Assembly: GCA_937868025.1 (NCBI GenBank)
Contig: CALMLJ010000187.1
Span: 1-10,716 of the forward strand
DNA from: an uncultured Acidimicrobiaceae bacterium
GTDB taxonomy: Bacteria > Actinomycetota > Acidimicrobiia > Acidimicrobiales > Microtrichaceae
Direction: 5' to 3'
DNA: 10,716 nt
Part shown: positions 1 to 7,393 of the stretch, piece after piece
Layout: every line of letters begins with the position of its first letter
Position numbering within the stretch: position 1 is the first letter of the stretch
The notes under the pieces: model-generated
Told to the model about the DNA's origin: nothing
Database searches by the model: none
Seen by the model: the letters and a program-made list of their open reading frames with translations, nothing else
Program-made: the position numbers and the translations under genes

Positions 1-508
1 ACGCCGGTGCCCCGGCGTCGAGGCAGGCCTGCACCATGTCGACGAGCACCCCGAACGCCGAGACACCCGGCGTCCCCGGAGCGCCCGGCGTGCCGGGGAC
101 GACCGCCTTCGTCTCGTCGGTGTGCAGGGCGAGGTGCAGTGGATTGCTGAACAACACCCGGTAGAGGCCCGGCTCGTCGACGGCGTAGCGGAGGTAGGCG
201 TGACCGGCCAGGCGCAGGCGGTCGAACGCGTCGACGGCGGGCTCGACCGCGGCGAGCAGGTACGCCGCGAAGTGGTCGAACGCCCGGTCGCACGCGGCCT
301 CGATCAGGGCGTCGCGGTCGGTGAAGTGCTGGTACACCGCGGTCGGTGAGACGCCGGTGGTCTTGGCCACGCCGCGGATCGAGACGTCCTCGGGGTCGCC
401 GGTGACGGCGAGCCCGGCGAGGGTCGCGTCGAGGAGGTCGTCGCGGAGTTGTGCGCCCTGGCCGCGGGCATTTCGAGGTCGGGGTGTGACCGATGACATG
501 TTGCTCAT
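1..508 (-). CDS. TetR-family transcriptional regulator (partial, C-terminus beyond window)
   Basis: This is probably a DNA-binding repressor of the divergent MMPL exporter gene. Reading the minus strand from an ATG at 508 gives an open frame to the window edge, about 169 residues with no stop. Residues ~21-69 form a TetR N-terminal helix-turn-helix, with recognition-helix region VSPTAVYQHFTDRDALI. Residues ~110-130 (GHAYLRYAVDEPGLYRVLF) resemble the WHG-type C-terminal ligand domain (TetR_C_33). A second ATG at 499 (codon 4) has AGGA about 8 bases upstream, while the first has only AGG directly against it, so 499 may be the true start. An odd Gly/Pro stretch, PGTPGAPGTPG, falls in the ligand domain near positions 65-105. 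The ligand is unknown. Family assignment is secure; the regulatory target is inferred from position only. Confidence 0.88.
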   Translation of the reverse strand, partial: MSNMSSVTPRPRNARGQGAQLRDDLLDATLAGLAVTGDPEDVSIRGVAKTTGVSPTAVYQHFTDRDALIEAACDRAFDHFAAYLLAAVEPAVDAFDRLRLAGHAYLRYAVDEPGLYRVLFSNPLHLALHTDETKAVVPGTPGAPGTPGVSAFGVLVDMVQACLDAGAPA

Positions 509-571
509 CCTAGGTTGACAGGCATATATGTACACCCGTTAACACAACGCTACCGGGGGACGGATCGATCG
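509..571. promoter_or_regulatory. TetR/MMPL divergent intergenic region with candidate operator
   Basis: Sixty-three bases separate the two divergent starts. The core at 521-536 is AT-rich, unlike its surroundings, and reads as an imperfect palindrome (GG..TA.A / T.TA..CC) centred between 528 and 529. GTTGAC (514-519) and GTTAAC (538-543) flank it as near-complementary outer arms. A consensus-like TTGACA at 515-520 could be the -35 of the exporter promoter, but the matching -10 is poor. On the minus strand TATATG is a possible -10 for the regulator. A TetR dimer bound here would cover both promoters. The palindrome is seen; its use as an operator is inference. Confidence 0.5.
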
Positions 572-2869
572 ATGTTCAGCAGACTTGGAAGTTTCACCGT
601 ACGCCGCCGCCGAGCCATCCTCGTCGCATCCGTGCTGTTGGTCATCGTCGCCGGCGCACTCGGCGGCGGAGTGTTCGGCCGCCTGTCGGGCGGCGGGTTC
701 GAGGATCCGGCCGCCGATTCGTCCCGCGCCGAGGCGGCCCTGCAGGACGTGTTCGACACGGGTGTCCCCAACTACCTCCTCCTCGTCGACGCCAATGAGG
801 GCGCCGAAGGAGCCACGCCGCCCGCCGTCGACGACGCGTCGGTCTCCGATGCGGCCACGGCCATCGAGACCCGCCTCCGCAACGACCCCGCCGTGGCGGA
901 GGTACTGAGCTACTGGTCGCTCGGCAAGGTCGCTCCCCTGCGATCCGACGACGGCACCGCAGCGCTCATCGTCGCCCGCCTCGGCGGCGACGAAACCGAG
1001 CAGCAGGAGGCAGCGGAACGACTCGACGGCGCACTGCTCGGATCGGACGGACCGATCACGGTCGGGTCGGGCGGCCGCTCTCCGATCTTCCAGTCGGTGT
1101 CGAGCCAGATCGAAGGCGATCTCGCCGGCGCCGAGAGCATCGCCGTACCGATCACGCTCGTCCTGCTCGTCCTCGTGTTCGGCGGCCTCGTCGCCGCCGG
1201 GCTCCCGCTCGTCGTCGGTGCCGTCTCGGTGCTCGGCACGTTCTTCACCCTGTGGGTGATCACCCAGTTCACCGACGTCTCGATCTTCTCGATCAACCTC
1301 GTCACCGCATTGGGGCTCGGCCTGGCAATCGACTACTCGCTGTTCATCGTGTCGAGGTTCCGCGAGGAGATCCGCGCCGGCCGGTCGGTCGAGGCGGCGA
1401 TCATCCGCACCGTCGAGACGGCCGGCAGGACGATCGCCGTCTCAGCGCTCACCGTCGCCGTGTCGCTCTCGGCGCTCCTCGTGTTCCCGCTCTACTTCCT
1501 CCGCTCGTTCGCCTACGCGGGCGTCGGCGTCACGCTCGTGGCGATGGCCACGAGCGTCATCACACTGCCGGCGCTCATGGCGGTCCTCGGTCACCGGGTC
1601 GACTCGCTGCGCCTCTGGAAGCGGACCGAGCCCAAGCCGGTCGGAGACGGCATGTGGCACACCATCGCCACGGTCGTCATGAAGCGGCCCCTCGTGATCG
1701 GCGCCGCCGTGGTCGCCCTCCTCGTGTTCCTGGGCACCCCCTTCTTCGGGGTGGAATTCGGTCTGCCCGACCAGCGGGTACTGCCCGAGGACACGCCCGC
1801 CCGCATCACCACCGAGCGCATCGCCGACGACTTCTCGTCGGAGGAATCGTCGGCCATGCCCGTCGTCGCGCTCGACGCGGCCGATCCCGACGACACGACG
1901 ATCGACGCCTACGCGGTCGCGCTGTCGTCGGTCCCCGGGGTGACCCGGGTCGACGCCGCCACCGGGCGGTTCATCGACGGCACCAAGGTGATCGGGCCCG
2001 ACCCGTCGCTCGCCGGCTTCCGATCGGCCGAGACGGGTGCGGTCCGGTTCAGCGTCGTTCCCGACGTGGTGCCGATCTCGACGGAGGCCGAGACGCTCGT
2101 CCACGACCTCCGCGACGTCGAGTCGCCGATCGGTCGGACCCTCGTCGGCGGCCAGTCGGCGGCCCTCGTCGACACCAAGGCGTCGATCGCCGACCGTCTG
2201 CCGCTGGCGGCCGGGATCATCGCCGGGGCCACCTTCGTCCTGCTGTTCCTGATGTTCGGGTCGGTGCTCGTGCCACTCAAGGCGATCGTCCTGAACGTCC
2301 TGTCCCTGAGTGCAACGTTCGGGGCGATGGTGTGGATCTTTCAGGACGGTCACGGTGCCGGCCTGCTCGGGTTCACGGCGACCGGCCTGACCGACACGAC
2401 GACGCCGATCCTCATGTTCTGCATCGCCTTCGGCCTGTCGATGGACTACGAGGTCTTCCTGCTGTCCCGAATCAAGGAGGAGCACGACCGCACCGGCGAC
2501 AACGCCGCCTCGGTGGCGATGGGCCTCGAGCGCACCGGACGCATCGTGACGGCCGCGGCGGCGCTGCTCGCCGTCACGTTCATCGCCTTCGCGACCTCGG
2601 GCATCTCGTTCATCAAGCTGTTCGGCCTCGGCCTCACCCTCGCCGTCGTGATGGACGCGACGCTGATCCGGGCAACGCTGGTCCCGGCCTTCATGAAGCT
2701 CGCCGGCGAGGCCAACTGGTGGGCGCCGCGGTGGATGCGGTGGATCCACGACCGGATCGGATTCTCCGAGTCGGAACCTCCGGAGCCTCGGGAGCCCGAA
2801 GCTGCCGGCCTCGATCTCACGCTGGACGCGATCGACCTCTCCGGCGACCGGGAGCAGGCGGTCGTCTGA
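572..2869 (+). CDS. MMPL family (RND superfamily) membrane transporter
   Basis: This is a predicted proton-driven exporter of the inner membrane, 765 residues. In actinobacteria MMPL proteins usually move lipids or hydrophobic compounds; the substrate here is unknown. The protein repeats the family layout twice: one membrane helix (residues ~15-35), an extracytoplasmic loop, then a five-helix block (~190-345), repeated with a loop at ~405-545 and a block at ~550-715. Both blocks carry the conserved Asp-Tyr pair thought to relay protons: GLAIDYSLF (D254, Y255) and GLSMDYEVF (D625, Y626). A charged cytoplasmic tail of about 40 residues follows. I chose the ATG at 572 because GGGGGA lies about 11 bases upstream and the protein then opens with a basic stretch before helix 1. 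A TTG at 515 is also in frame but overlaps the putative operator. The divergent TetR gene suggests ligand-induced expression. Confidence 0.93.
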   Translation: MFSRLGSFTVRRRRAILVASVLLVIVAGALGGGVFGRLSGGGFEDPAADSSRAEAALQDVFDTGVPNYLLLVDANEGAEGATPPAVDDASVSDAATAIETRLRNDPAVAEVLSYWSLGKVAPLRSDDGTAALIVARLGGDETEQQEAAERLDGALLGSDGPITVGSGGRSPIFQSVSSQIEGDLAGAESIAVPITLVLLVLVFGGLVAAGLPLVVGAVSVLGTFFTLWVITQFTDVSIFSINLVTALGLGLAIDYSLFIVSRFREEIRAGRSVEAAIIRTVETAGRTIAVSALTVAVSLSALLVFPLYFLRSFAYAGVGVTLVAMATSVITLPALMAVLGHRVDSLRLWKRTEPKPVGDGMWHTIATVVMKRPLVIGAAVVALLVFLGTPFFGVEFGLPDQRVLPEDTPARITTERIADDFSSEESSAMPVVALDAADPDDTTIDAYAVALSSVPGVTRVDAATGRFIDGTKVIGPDPSLAGFRSAETGAVRFSVVPDVVPISTEAETLVHDLRDVESPIGRTLVGGQSAALVDTKASIADRLPLAAGIIAGATFVLLFLMFGSVLVPLKAIVLNVLSLSATFGAMVWIFQDGHGAGLLGFTATGLTDTTTPILMFCIAFGLSMDYEVFLLSRIKEEHDRTGDNAASVAMGLERTGRIVTAAAALLAVTFIAFATSGISFIKLFGLGLTLAVVMDATLIRATLVPAFMKLAGEANWWAPRWMRWIHDRIGFSESEPPEPREPEAAGLDLTLDAIDLSGDREQAVV

Positions 2870-2882
2870 CGGGTGGTCGCCC

Positions 2883-2915
2883 GCCCGTGGCACCGATCAC
2901 GCGGTCGCCACGGGC
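2883..2915. terminator. Hairpin shared by converging gene ends, candidate bidirectional terminator
   Basis: A perfect 9-base inverted repeat (GCCCGTGGC at 2883-2891, GCCACGGGC at 2907-2915) continues inward as ACCG/CGGT with one bulged C. This makes a 13-pair stem with a 6-base loop. It starts 13 bases after the exporter stop. The stop codon of the opposing c-di-GMP gene lies in the loop. There is no T-run on either side, as is common in high-GC actinobacteria. The structure is plain in the sequence; its termination role is inferred from position. Confidence 0.6.
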
Positions 2916-5677
2916 AACACGATGTTGCGGTCACGGCGATCGGCGGCCCGGCTGACAACGAGCATCTCGTGCACCGCAGCGGCGGGCAGCGGCCGGGCCA
3001 GGTAGTAGCCCTGCCCGATGTCGCAACCGCCGTTGCGGAGCATCGCCAGCTGGTCCTGGTTCTCGATGCCCTCCCCCACGGTCACGAGCCCGAGGGTGCT
3101 GCCGATGTTCAGGATGGTGCTGAGCAGCGGTGCGCCGTCACGTTCGCACTCGCCGTTCACGAACGTCTGGTCGATCTTCAGCACGTCGAGCGGCAGGTTC
3201 TGCAGGTTGGCGAGCGACGCGTAGCCGGTCCCGAAGTCGTCGATGGCGATCCGCACCCCGAGATCGGCCATGTCGTGGAGCAGTCCGACGACCGTCTCGG
3301 TGTCGCTGATCAGCATGCTCTCGGTGATCTCGAGGACGATGCGGCGCGGATCGATCCCGGCGTCGCCGATCACCTCCCGCAGGCTGTCGAGCAGCCCGGG
3401 CGAGCGCAGCTGGCCGACCGACACGTTGATCGCCATCGACAGCGACCCGCCGTCGCCGAACTCCCGACTCCACGCCGCGAGTTGGCCGACGGCGGTGCGC
3501 AGCACCCAGTCACCCAGCGACACGATCATCCCGCTCTCCTCGGCGAGCGGGATGAACTTCGACGGTCCGATCAGTCCCTTCGTCGGGTGCTGCCACCGGA
3601 TGAGCGCCTCGAACCCCGAGATCCGCCCCGTCGCGAGCTCGAACGTCGGCTGGTAGAAGAGCACCATCTCGCCACGTTCGACCGCGCCGCGCAGTTGCGA
3701 CTGCAGTTCGAACGTGTCCTGGGCGTCGGCGTACATCTCGGGCCGGAACACCCGTGCCGCACCGCGACCGGCACGCTTGGCCGAGTACATCGCGATGTCG
3801 GCGTCGCGGAGGAGGCGCTGCACGGCGTCGGCGGGGTGCGAGGTCGTCCGGGTGCTGATGGCGAGCCCGACCGACGCCCGCACCTCGTACTGCATGCCTT
3901 CGACGTCCACGACGACGTGGATGCAGTCGAGGAGTCGCTCCGCGATCGACGCCGGGTCGACCGTGTCGTCGATGTCCTCGACGAGGATCGCGAACTCGTC
4001 CCCACCGAGGCGCGCGACGGTCTCGCCGGGTTCGAGGGCGCGGGTCAACTGATCGGCAACGGACCGGAGCACCCGGTCCCCGGCGTGGTGGCCGTGGCTG
4101 TCGTTGATCCCCTTGAACCCGTCGAGGTCGACCATGGCGAGTCCGACGCGGGCGCCCGACACCCCCGATCGACGCAATGCGTGACCGACACGATCGGCGA
4201 AGAGCGCCCGGTTCGGGAGCCCGGTGAGCGGATCGTGGAACGCCTGGTGGCGCAGCTGGGTCTCGAGCGTCGCCCGGTCGGTGACATCGCGGGTGTTGAC
4301 CACGAAGCACCCGATGTCGGCGTCGTCGAGCAGGTTCGACACGGTGGATTCGGCCGACCGGGTGACGCCGGACGCGTCGACGAGTTGCCACTCGACACGG
4401 TGCACCCGCCCGGGGTCGGCCGCGGCGGCGTCCACCGCGGCACTCAGCGCCTCGAACGGTCCGAACGAATCGAGCGCCCGACCGACGAGCCGGTGGTGGT
4501 CCCATCCGTAGATGTCGTCGAGCGAGGCGCTGACCGAGCGGATCGTCCGCGCCTCGTCGACCACGATCACGATGTCCGACGACGAGCGGACCAGCGCCGC
4601 GAAGTAGCGCTCGCGCTTCTCGAGGTCGCTCGTGCGGGCACGGACCCGAGCCTCCAGGCCGACCGTGAGCGACAGGTTCTCGACGAGCACCGACATCCGG
4701 TGCAGGAGCCCAACGACGAGCAGCCCACCGAAGGCGTACCGCTCGAACGGTCCGGGCACGGTCGTGCGGCTCCGGAAGGCCACGAGCACCGTGAGGCACA
4801 TCCCCACGGCGTAGACGACGTCGGGGACCGAGAGGAGTTGCCAGCTGTCGCGGAACTCGGGGTCGCGAGCCGACGTTCCGGCCTGGGTTCCGACCGAAGG
4901 TCGCAACGATCCGAGTCCGATGAAGAGGAACCCGGCGAACCACCCGAGATCGAACAGGTTCGTCCCGAGGTAGGAGTCGACGGTGCGCAGGTACCAGAAC
5001 CCGCTGTCGGCGGTCGCGATCGCGGCCACGCCGATCGCCAGGAGCGCAAGGCTTCCCCGGGCGTGGCGGCGGCAGCGGGTGAACGCGAACAGCAGCGAGG
5101 CGAGCACCACGAGGTCGAGCACCGGGTAGGCGAGGTTCACGATCTGCGCCGGGCTCGGCCCGCCCGACGCCCGCGCGACGGGTGCCAAGGCCAGCGCCCA
5201 CGTGGGAAGGAACACTCCACCGGCGATCATCAGGCCCTCGAGGAGGCCGCTCGTGCGCGACCGCGTGCCGGGCGGTGTGTCGACGAACATCAGGATGCCG
5301 GCGGTCCACAGGACGGGCGCTGCGACGAAACCGATGTCGGCGATGCCCGGTGTCGGCACGTTGTGCTGCAGCACCATCGCGGACACGGTCCAGATGCCCT
5401 GCCCGACCACCCACGCCGCGCAGCCGGCGGCGATCGCGCTCCATCCGCGCCGTGCTCGACCGGAGCTGCGGCGGGCGGTCACGGCTCCGGCGGCGGCAGC
5501 GAGGACGGCTGCGAGCAGTTGGCCGGCATTGTCGACGGCCGTCCACAGCGGGTCGTCACCCCGGTTGCGGACGAGCATGACGCCGAACGCGACGATCAGG
5601 ACAACCGCGAACCGGCAGAGACGGCGGAAGCGCCGCCGAGCCCTCTGGGCGGCGCGCTCCGCGGTTCGTCCTGCCAT
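2897..5677 (-). CDS. Membrane-anchored PAS-GGDEF-EAL cyclic-di-GMP cyclase/phosphodiesterase
   Basis: This is a 926-residue bifunctional c-di-GMP enzyme of the cytoplasmic membrane. GGDEF domains make c-di-GMP from two GTP; EAL domains cleave it to pGpG. An N-terminal region of about ten hydrophobic segments (residues ~23-335) forms an integral-membrane sensor that I cannot match to a named MASE or MHYT domain. A PAS-like domain follows (~354-467). The GGDEF domain (~481-640) has intact GGDEF at 558-562; the I-site position reads EPGE (549-552) instead of RxxD, so product inhibition is probably lost. The EAL domain (~668-910) keeps the usual catalytic set: E690, N751, E783, D813/D814, K834, E869 and Q889. 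Both activities are therefore plausible, with control by membrane and PAS input. The start at 5677 is supported by GAAGG 7 bases upstream. No adjacent partner gene is evident. Confidence 0.95.
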   Translation of the reverse strand: MAGRTAERAAQRARRRFRRLCRFAVVLIVAFGVMLVRNRGDDPLWTAVDNAGQLLAAVLAAAAGAVTARRSSGRARRGWSAIAAGCAAWVVGQGIWTVSAMVLQHNVPTPGIADIGFVAAPVLWTAGILMFVDTPPGTRSRTSGLLEGLMIAGGVFLPTWALALAPVARASGGPSPAQIVNLAYPVLDLVVLASLLFAFTRCRRHARGSLALLAIGVAAIATADSGFWYLRTVDSYLGTNLFDLGWFAGFLFIGLGSLRPSVGTQAGTSARDPEFRDSWQLLSVPDVVYAVGMCLTVLVAFRSRTTVPGPFERYAFGGLLVVGLLHRMSVLVENLSLTVGLEARVRARTSDLEKRERYFAALVRSSSDIVIVVDEARTIRSVSASLDDIYGWDHHRLVGRALDSFGPFEALSAAVDAAAADPGRVHRVEWQLVDASGVTRSAESTVSNLLDDADIGCFVVNTRDVTDRATLETQLRHQAFHDPLTGLPNRALFADRVGHALRRSGVSGARVGLAMVDLDGFKGINDSHGHHAGDRVLRSVADQLTRALEPGETVARLGGDEFAILVEDIDDTVDPASIAERLLDCIHVVVDVEGMQYEVRASVGLAISTRTTSHPADAVQRLLRDADIAMYSAKRAGRGAARVFRPEMYADAQDTFELQSQLRGAVERGEMVLFYQPTFELATGRISGFEALIRWQHPTKGLIGPSKFIPLAEESGMIVSLGDWVLRTAVGQLAAWSREFGDGGSLSMAINVSVGQLRSPGLLDSLREVIGDAGIDPRRIVLEITESMLISDTETVVGLLHDMADLGVRIAIDDFGTGYASLANLQNLPLDVLKIDQTFVNGECERDGAPLLSTILNIGSTLGLVTVGEGIENQDQLAMLRNGGCDIGQGYYLARPLPAAAVHEMLVVSRAADRRDRNIVLPVATA

Positions 5678-5778
5678 GAAGAGACCTTCGGGGTCCCTCA
5701 GATTCGTCTTGAGTGATGACCGCCGCCGGGCCGTGGGTGGTTCTCCCGGCCGCTTGGCCCGAACGACCCAGCGCGGTC

Positions 5779-5808
5779 TCGACCGGGCCCGACGGCCGGG
5801 CCTAATGT
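5779..5808 (+). promoter_or_regulatory. Candidate promoter of the AarF/UbiB-like gene
   Basis: TAATGT at 5803-5808 fits the actinobacterial TANNNT -10 pattern. TCGACC at 5779-5784, 18 bases upstream, is a 4/6 match to the -35 consensus. Transcription would begin near 5815, about 35 bases before the ATG at 5851. This rests on motif reading alone. Confidence 0.4.
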
Positions 5809-5816
5809 CCCTCGTA

Positions 5817-5831
5817 TTGACGTCAGGTCAA
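5817..5831. promoter_or_regulatory. Inverted repeat TTGAC-N5-GTCAA, candidate operator
   Basis: TTGAC (5817-5821) and GTCAA (5827-5831) are exact inverted copies with a 5-base spacer. The left part also forms a perfect 8-base palindrome, TGACGTCA (5818-5825). The element sits just after the predicted start site of the AarF-like gene and before its ribosome binding site, where a repressor would block transcription. It lies in the intergenic region between two divergent genes, so it could also act on the c-di-GMP gene. The binding protein is unknown. Confidence 0.45.
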
Positions 5832-5850
5832 CAACGGCGAGGAGAACCGG

Positions 5851-7284
5851 ATGACCACGAGCCCCGGCGAGACCACCGGTCGACGCTCGGCCACCCCCTT
5901 CCGGGGCCCGTACGCCGACGGTCCGCCCGCCGCCGCGCTCGAGGTCGACGCGCCACCGCTCGAGACGTTCCACGCCCGCGACGTCGGACGGTTCGTCGTG
6001 GTCGTCGCCGTCCTGGGCACGTCGGTGCTCCGAGCGCTCGCCGGTCGCCTGGTACGCCGCCGCGCCACGCCGATCGTCGCGACGGCCTGCGACGGCCTCG
6101 TCGACGGGTTCATCCGGCTGGGCCCGACCTTCGTGAAGGCGGGGCAGATCCTCGCGAGCTCCGGCGCGCTGGTCCCCGAGCCACTGGTCCTCGCCGCCCG
6201 CCGTTGCCTCGACGCCGTACCGGCGTTCCCCGGCGAACAGGCCCGGGCCGCCGTCGCCGAGGACCTGGGGCGACCTGTCGACGAAGTGTTCGCCTCGTTC
6301 GACGACCACCCGCTGTCGGCCGCGTCGATCGGGCAGGTCCACGCCTGCACCCTGCGTGACGGCCGCGAGGCTGTCGTGAAGGTGCAACGACCCGGCATCC
6401 GCGACGGCATGGCCCAGGATCTCCGCAACTCGTACCGCATCGCCTGGCTGTTCGAGAAGACGCCGTGGGGGAAGGCCTCGGGCGCACGGGACATCATCGT
6501 CGACCTCCACGCCGTCACGTTCCAGGAACTCAACCCCGTCCGGGAGGCGTGGCAGCAGGACCGCTTCCGGAACCGCATCGGGGCCTTCGGCGACAACACG
6601 ATGATCACGGCGCCCGAGGTGTACTGGGACCACTGTGGCCCCCGCACGATCTGCATGGAACGGGTGCGGGGCGTCCCGATGGATCACTTCGACGAACTCG
6701 CGAACCGCGGGCTCGACCTGCAGCTCGTCGTACGACGCGGCGCCAAGGTGTGGGCCGAGGCGGCCATGCTGCACGGCCCGTTCCACGGCGACATGCACGC
6801 GGGCAACATCTGGGTGCTCGACGACGGCCGCGGTTGCTTCTTGGACTTCGGCATCATGGGCGAGCTCGACCAGGAGTGGCGAGACCTCTTGCAGGACCTG
6901 TTCTACACCTGCGCCTTCGACCTCGACTTCTCCCGGGTCGCCGCTGCGTACCGCCGGGTGGGGGCGATCCCCGAGGAGTTCGGCGACGAGGACCAGCTCG
7001 CGGCGTTCCTCACGAACGTGCTGGGTGCCATGTTGTCGAGCGGCTTCGGCGGCGTCGACATCGCCCAGCTCGTGTCGGAGTCCGTGAAGATGCTCAAGGC
7101 CTACGACGCGTCGATTCCCCGCGAGCTGGTGCTGATCGCGAAGCAGCTGCTCTACATCGACCGCTACACCAAGCACCTCGCCCCCGACTACTCGCTCACC
7201 GCCGACCCGTTCATCGTGAAGAACGTGTTCCCCGAGGAGGCCGCCAAGAAGGCGGCCGATCTCGGAACCGAGTTCCCGGTCTGA
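5851..7284 (+). CDS. AarF/ABC1/UbiB family atypical kinase-like protein
   Basis: This 477-residue protein belongs to the UbiB/ADCK atypical kinase family, linked elsewhere to isoprenoid-quinone and lipid metabolism, often with ATPase rather than protein kinase activity. Hallmarks are the family-specific KxGQ motif (K96-Q99), the Ala-rich loop in the form SAASIGQVH (156-164), the ATP-contacting lysine in VVKVQRPG (K177), the catalytic-loop equivalent HGDMHAGN (312-319, D314), and the metal-binding DFG (332-334). A hydrophobic stretch at ~48-65 may be one membrane anchor. The paired C-terminal membrane helices of E. coli UbiB are not visible here, so the anchor may be N-terminal. GGAG 6 bases before the ATG supports the start. 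No quinone biosynthesis gene lies nearby, so the pathway role is inferred from family alone. Confidence 0.93.
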   Translation: MTTSPGETTGRRSATPFRGPYADGPPAAALEVDAPPLETFHARDVGRFVVVVAVLGTSVLRALAGRLVRRRATPIVATACDGLVDGFIRLGPTFVKAGQILASSGALVPEPLVLAARRCLDAVPAFPGEQARAAVAEDLGRPVDEVFASFDDHPLSAASIGQVHACTLRDGREAVVKVQRPGIRDGMAQDLRNSYRIAWLFEKTPWGKASGARDIIVDLHAVTFQELNPVREAWQQDRFRNRIGAFGDNTMITAPEVYWDHCGPRTICMERVRGVPMDHFDELANRGLDLQLVVRRGAKVWAEAAMLHGPFHGDMHAGNIWVLDDGRGCFLDFGIMGELDQEWRDLLQDLFYTCAFDLDFSRVAAAYRRVGAIPEEFGDEDQLAAFLTNVLGAMLSSGFGGVDIAQLVSESVKMLKAYDASIPRELVLIAKQLLYIDRYTKHLAPDYSLTADPFIVKNVFPEEAAKKAADLGTEFPV

Positions 7285-7298
7285 GGCCCACGGTCCGG

Positions 7299-7325
7299 TC
7301 CAGCGACCCCCCCCCGGCCGCTGGA
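7299..7325 (+). terminator. Hairpin with C9 loop after the AarF-like gene
   Basis: TCCAGCG (7299-7305) pairs perfectly with CGCTGGA (7319-7325), making a 7-pair stem around a 13-base loop. The loop holds a run of nine C (7307-7315). It begins 15 bases after the upstream stop codon. No T-run follows, so termination is plausible but unproven. The C-run is a common place for read errors. Confidence 0.4.
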
Positions 7326-7393
7326 GCGCGCACGAACTACGCTCCCCGTCGATCCACCGAGGTTCCCCCCGACCCGAGAGGCTCACGCACCGC

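Noticed and set aside
515..571. TTG start at 515 for the MMPL protein
   Set aside because: The extra 19 residues overlap the candidate operator and lack a good ribosome binding site. The ATG at 572 has GGGGGA upstream and a normal basic N-terminus.
1252..2955. Long overlapping frames in the MMPL gene on both strands
   Set aside because: The Arg/His/Gly-rich translations are typical of off-frame reading in GC-rich DNA, while the MMPL frame has conserved motifs throughout.
2873..5716. A 947-codon open frame on the plus strand opposite the c-di-GMP gene
   Set aside because: Its translation is rich in Arg, His, Asp, Pro and Glu with no recognisable domain. The minus strand encodes full membrane, PAS, GGDEF and EAL regions with intact motifs.
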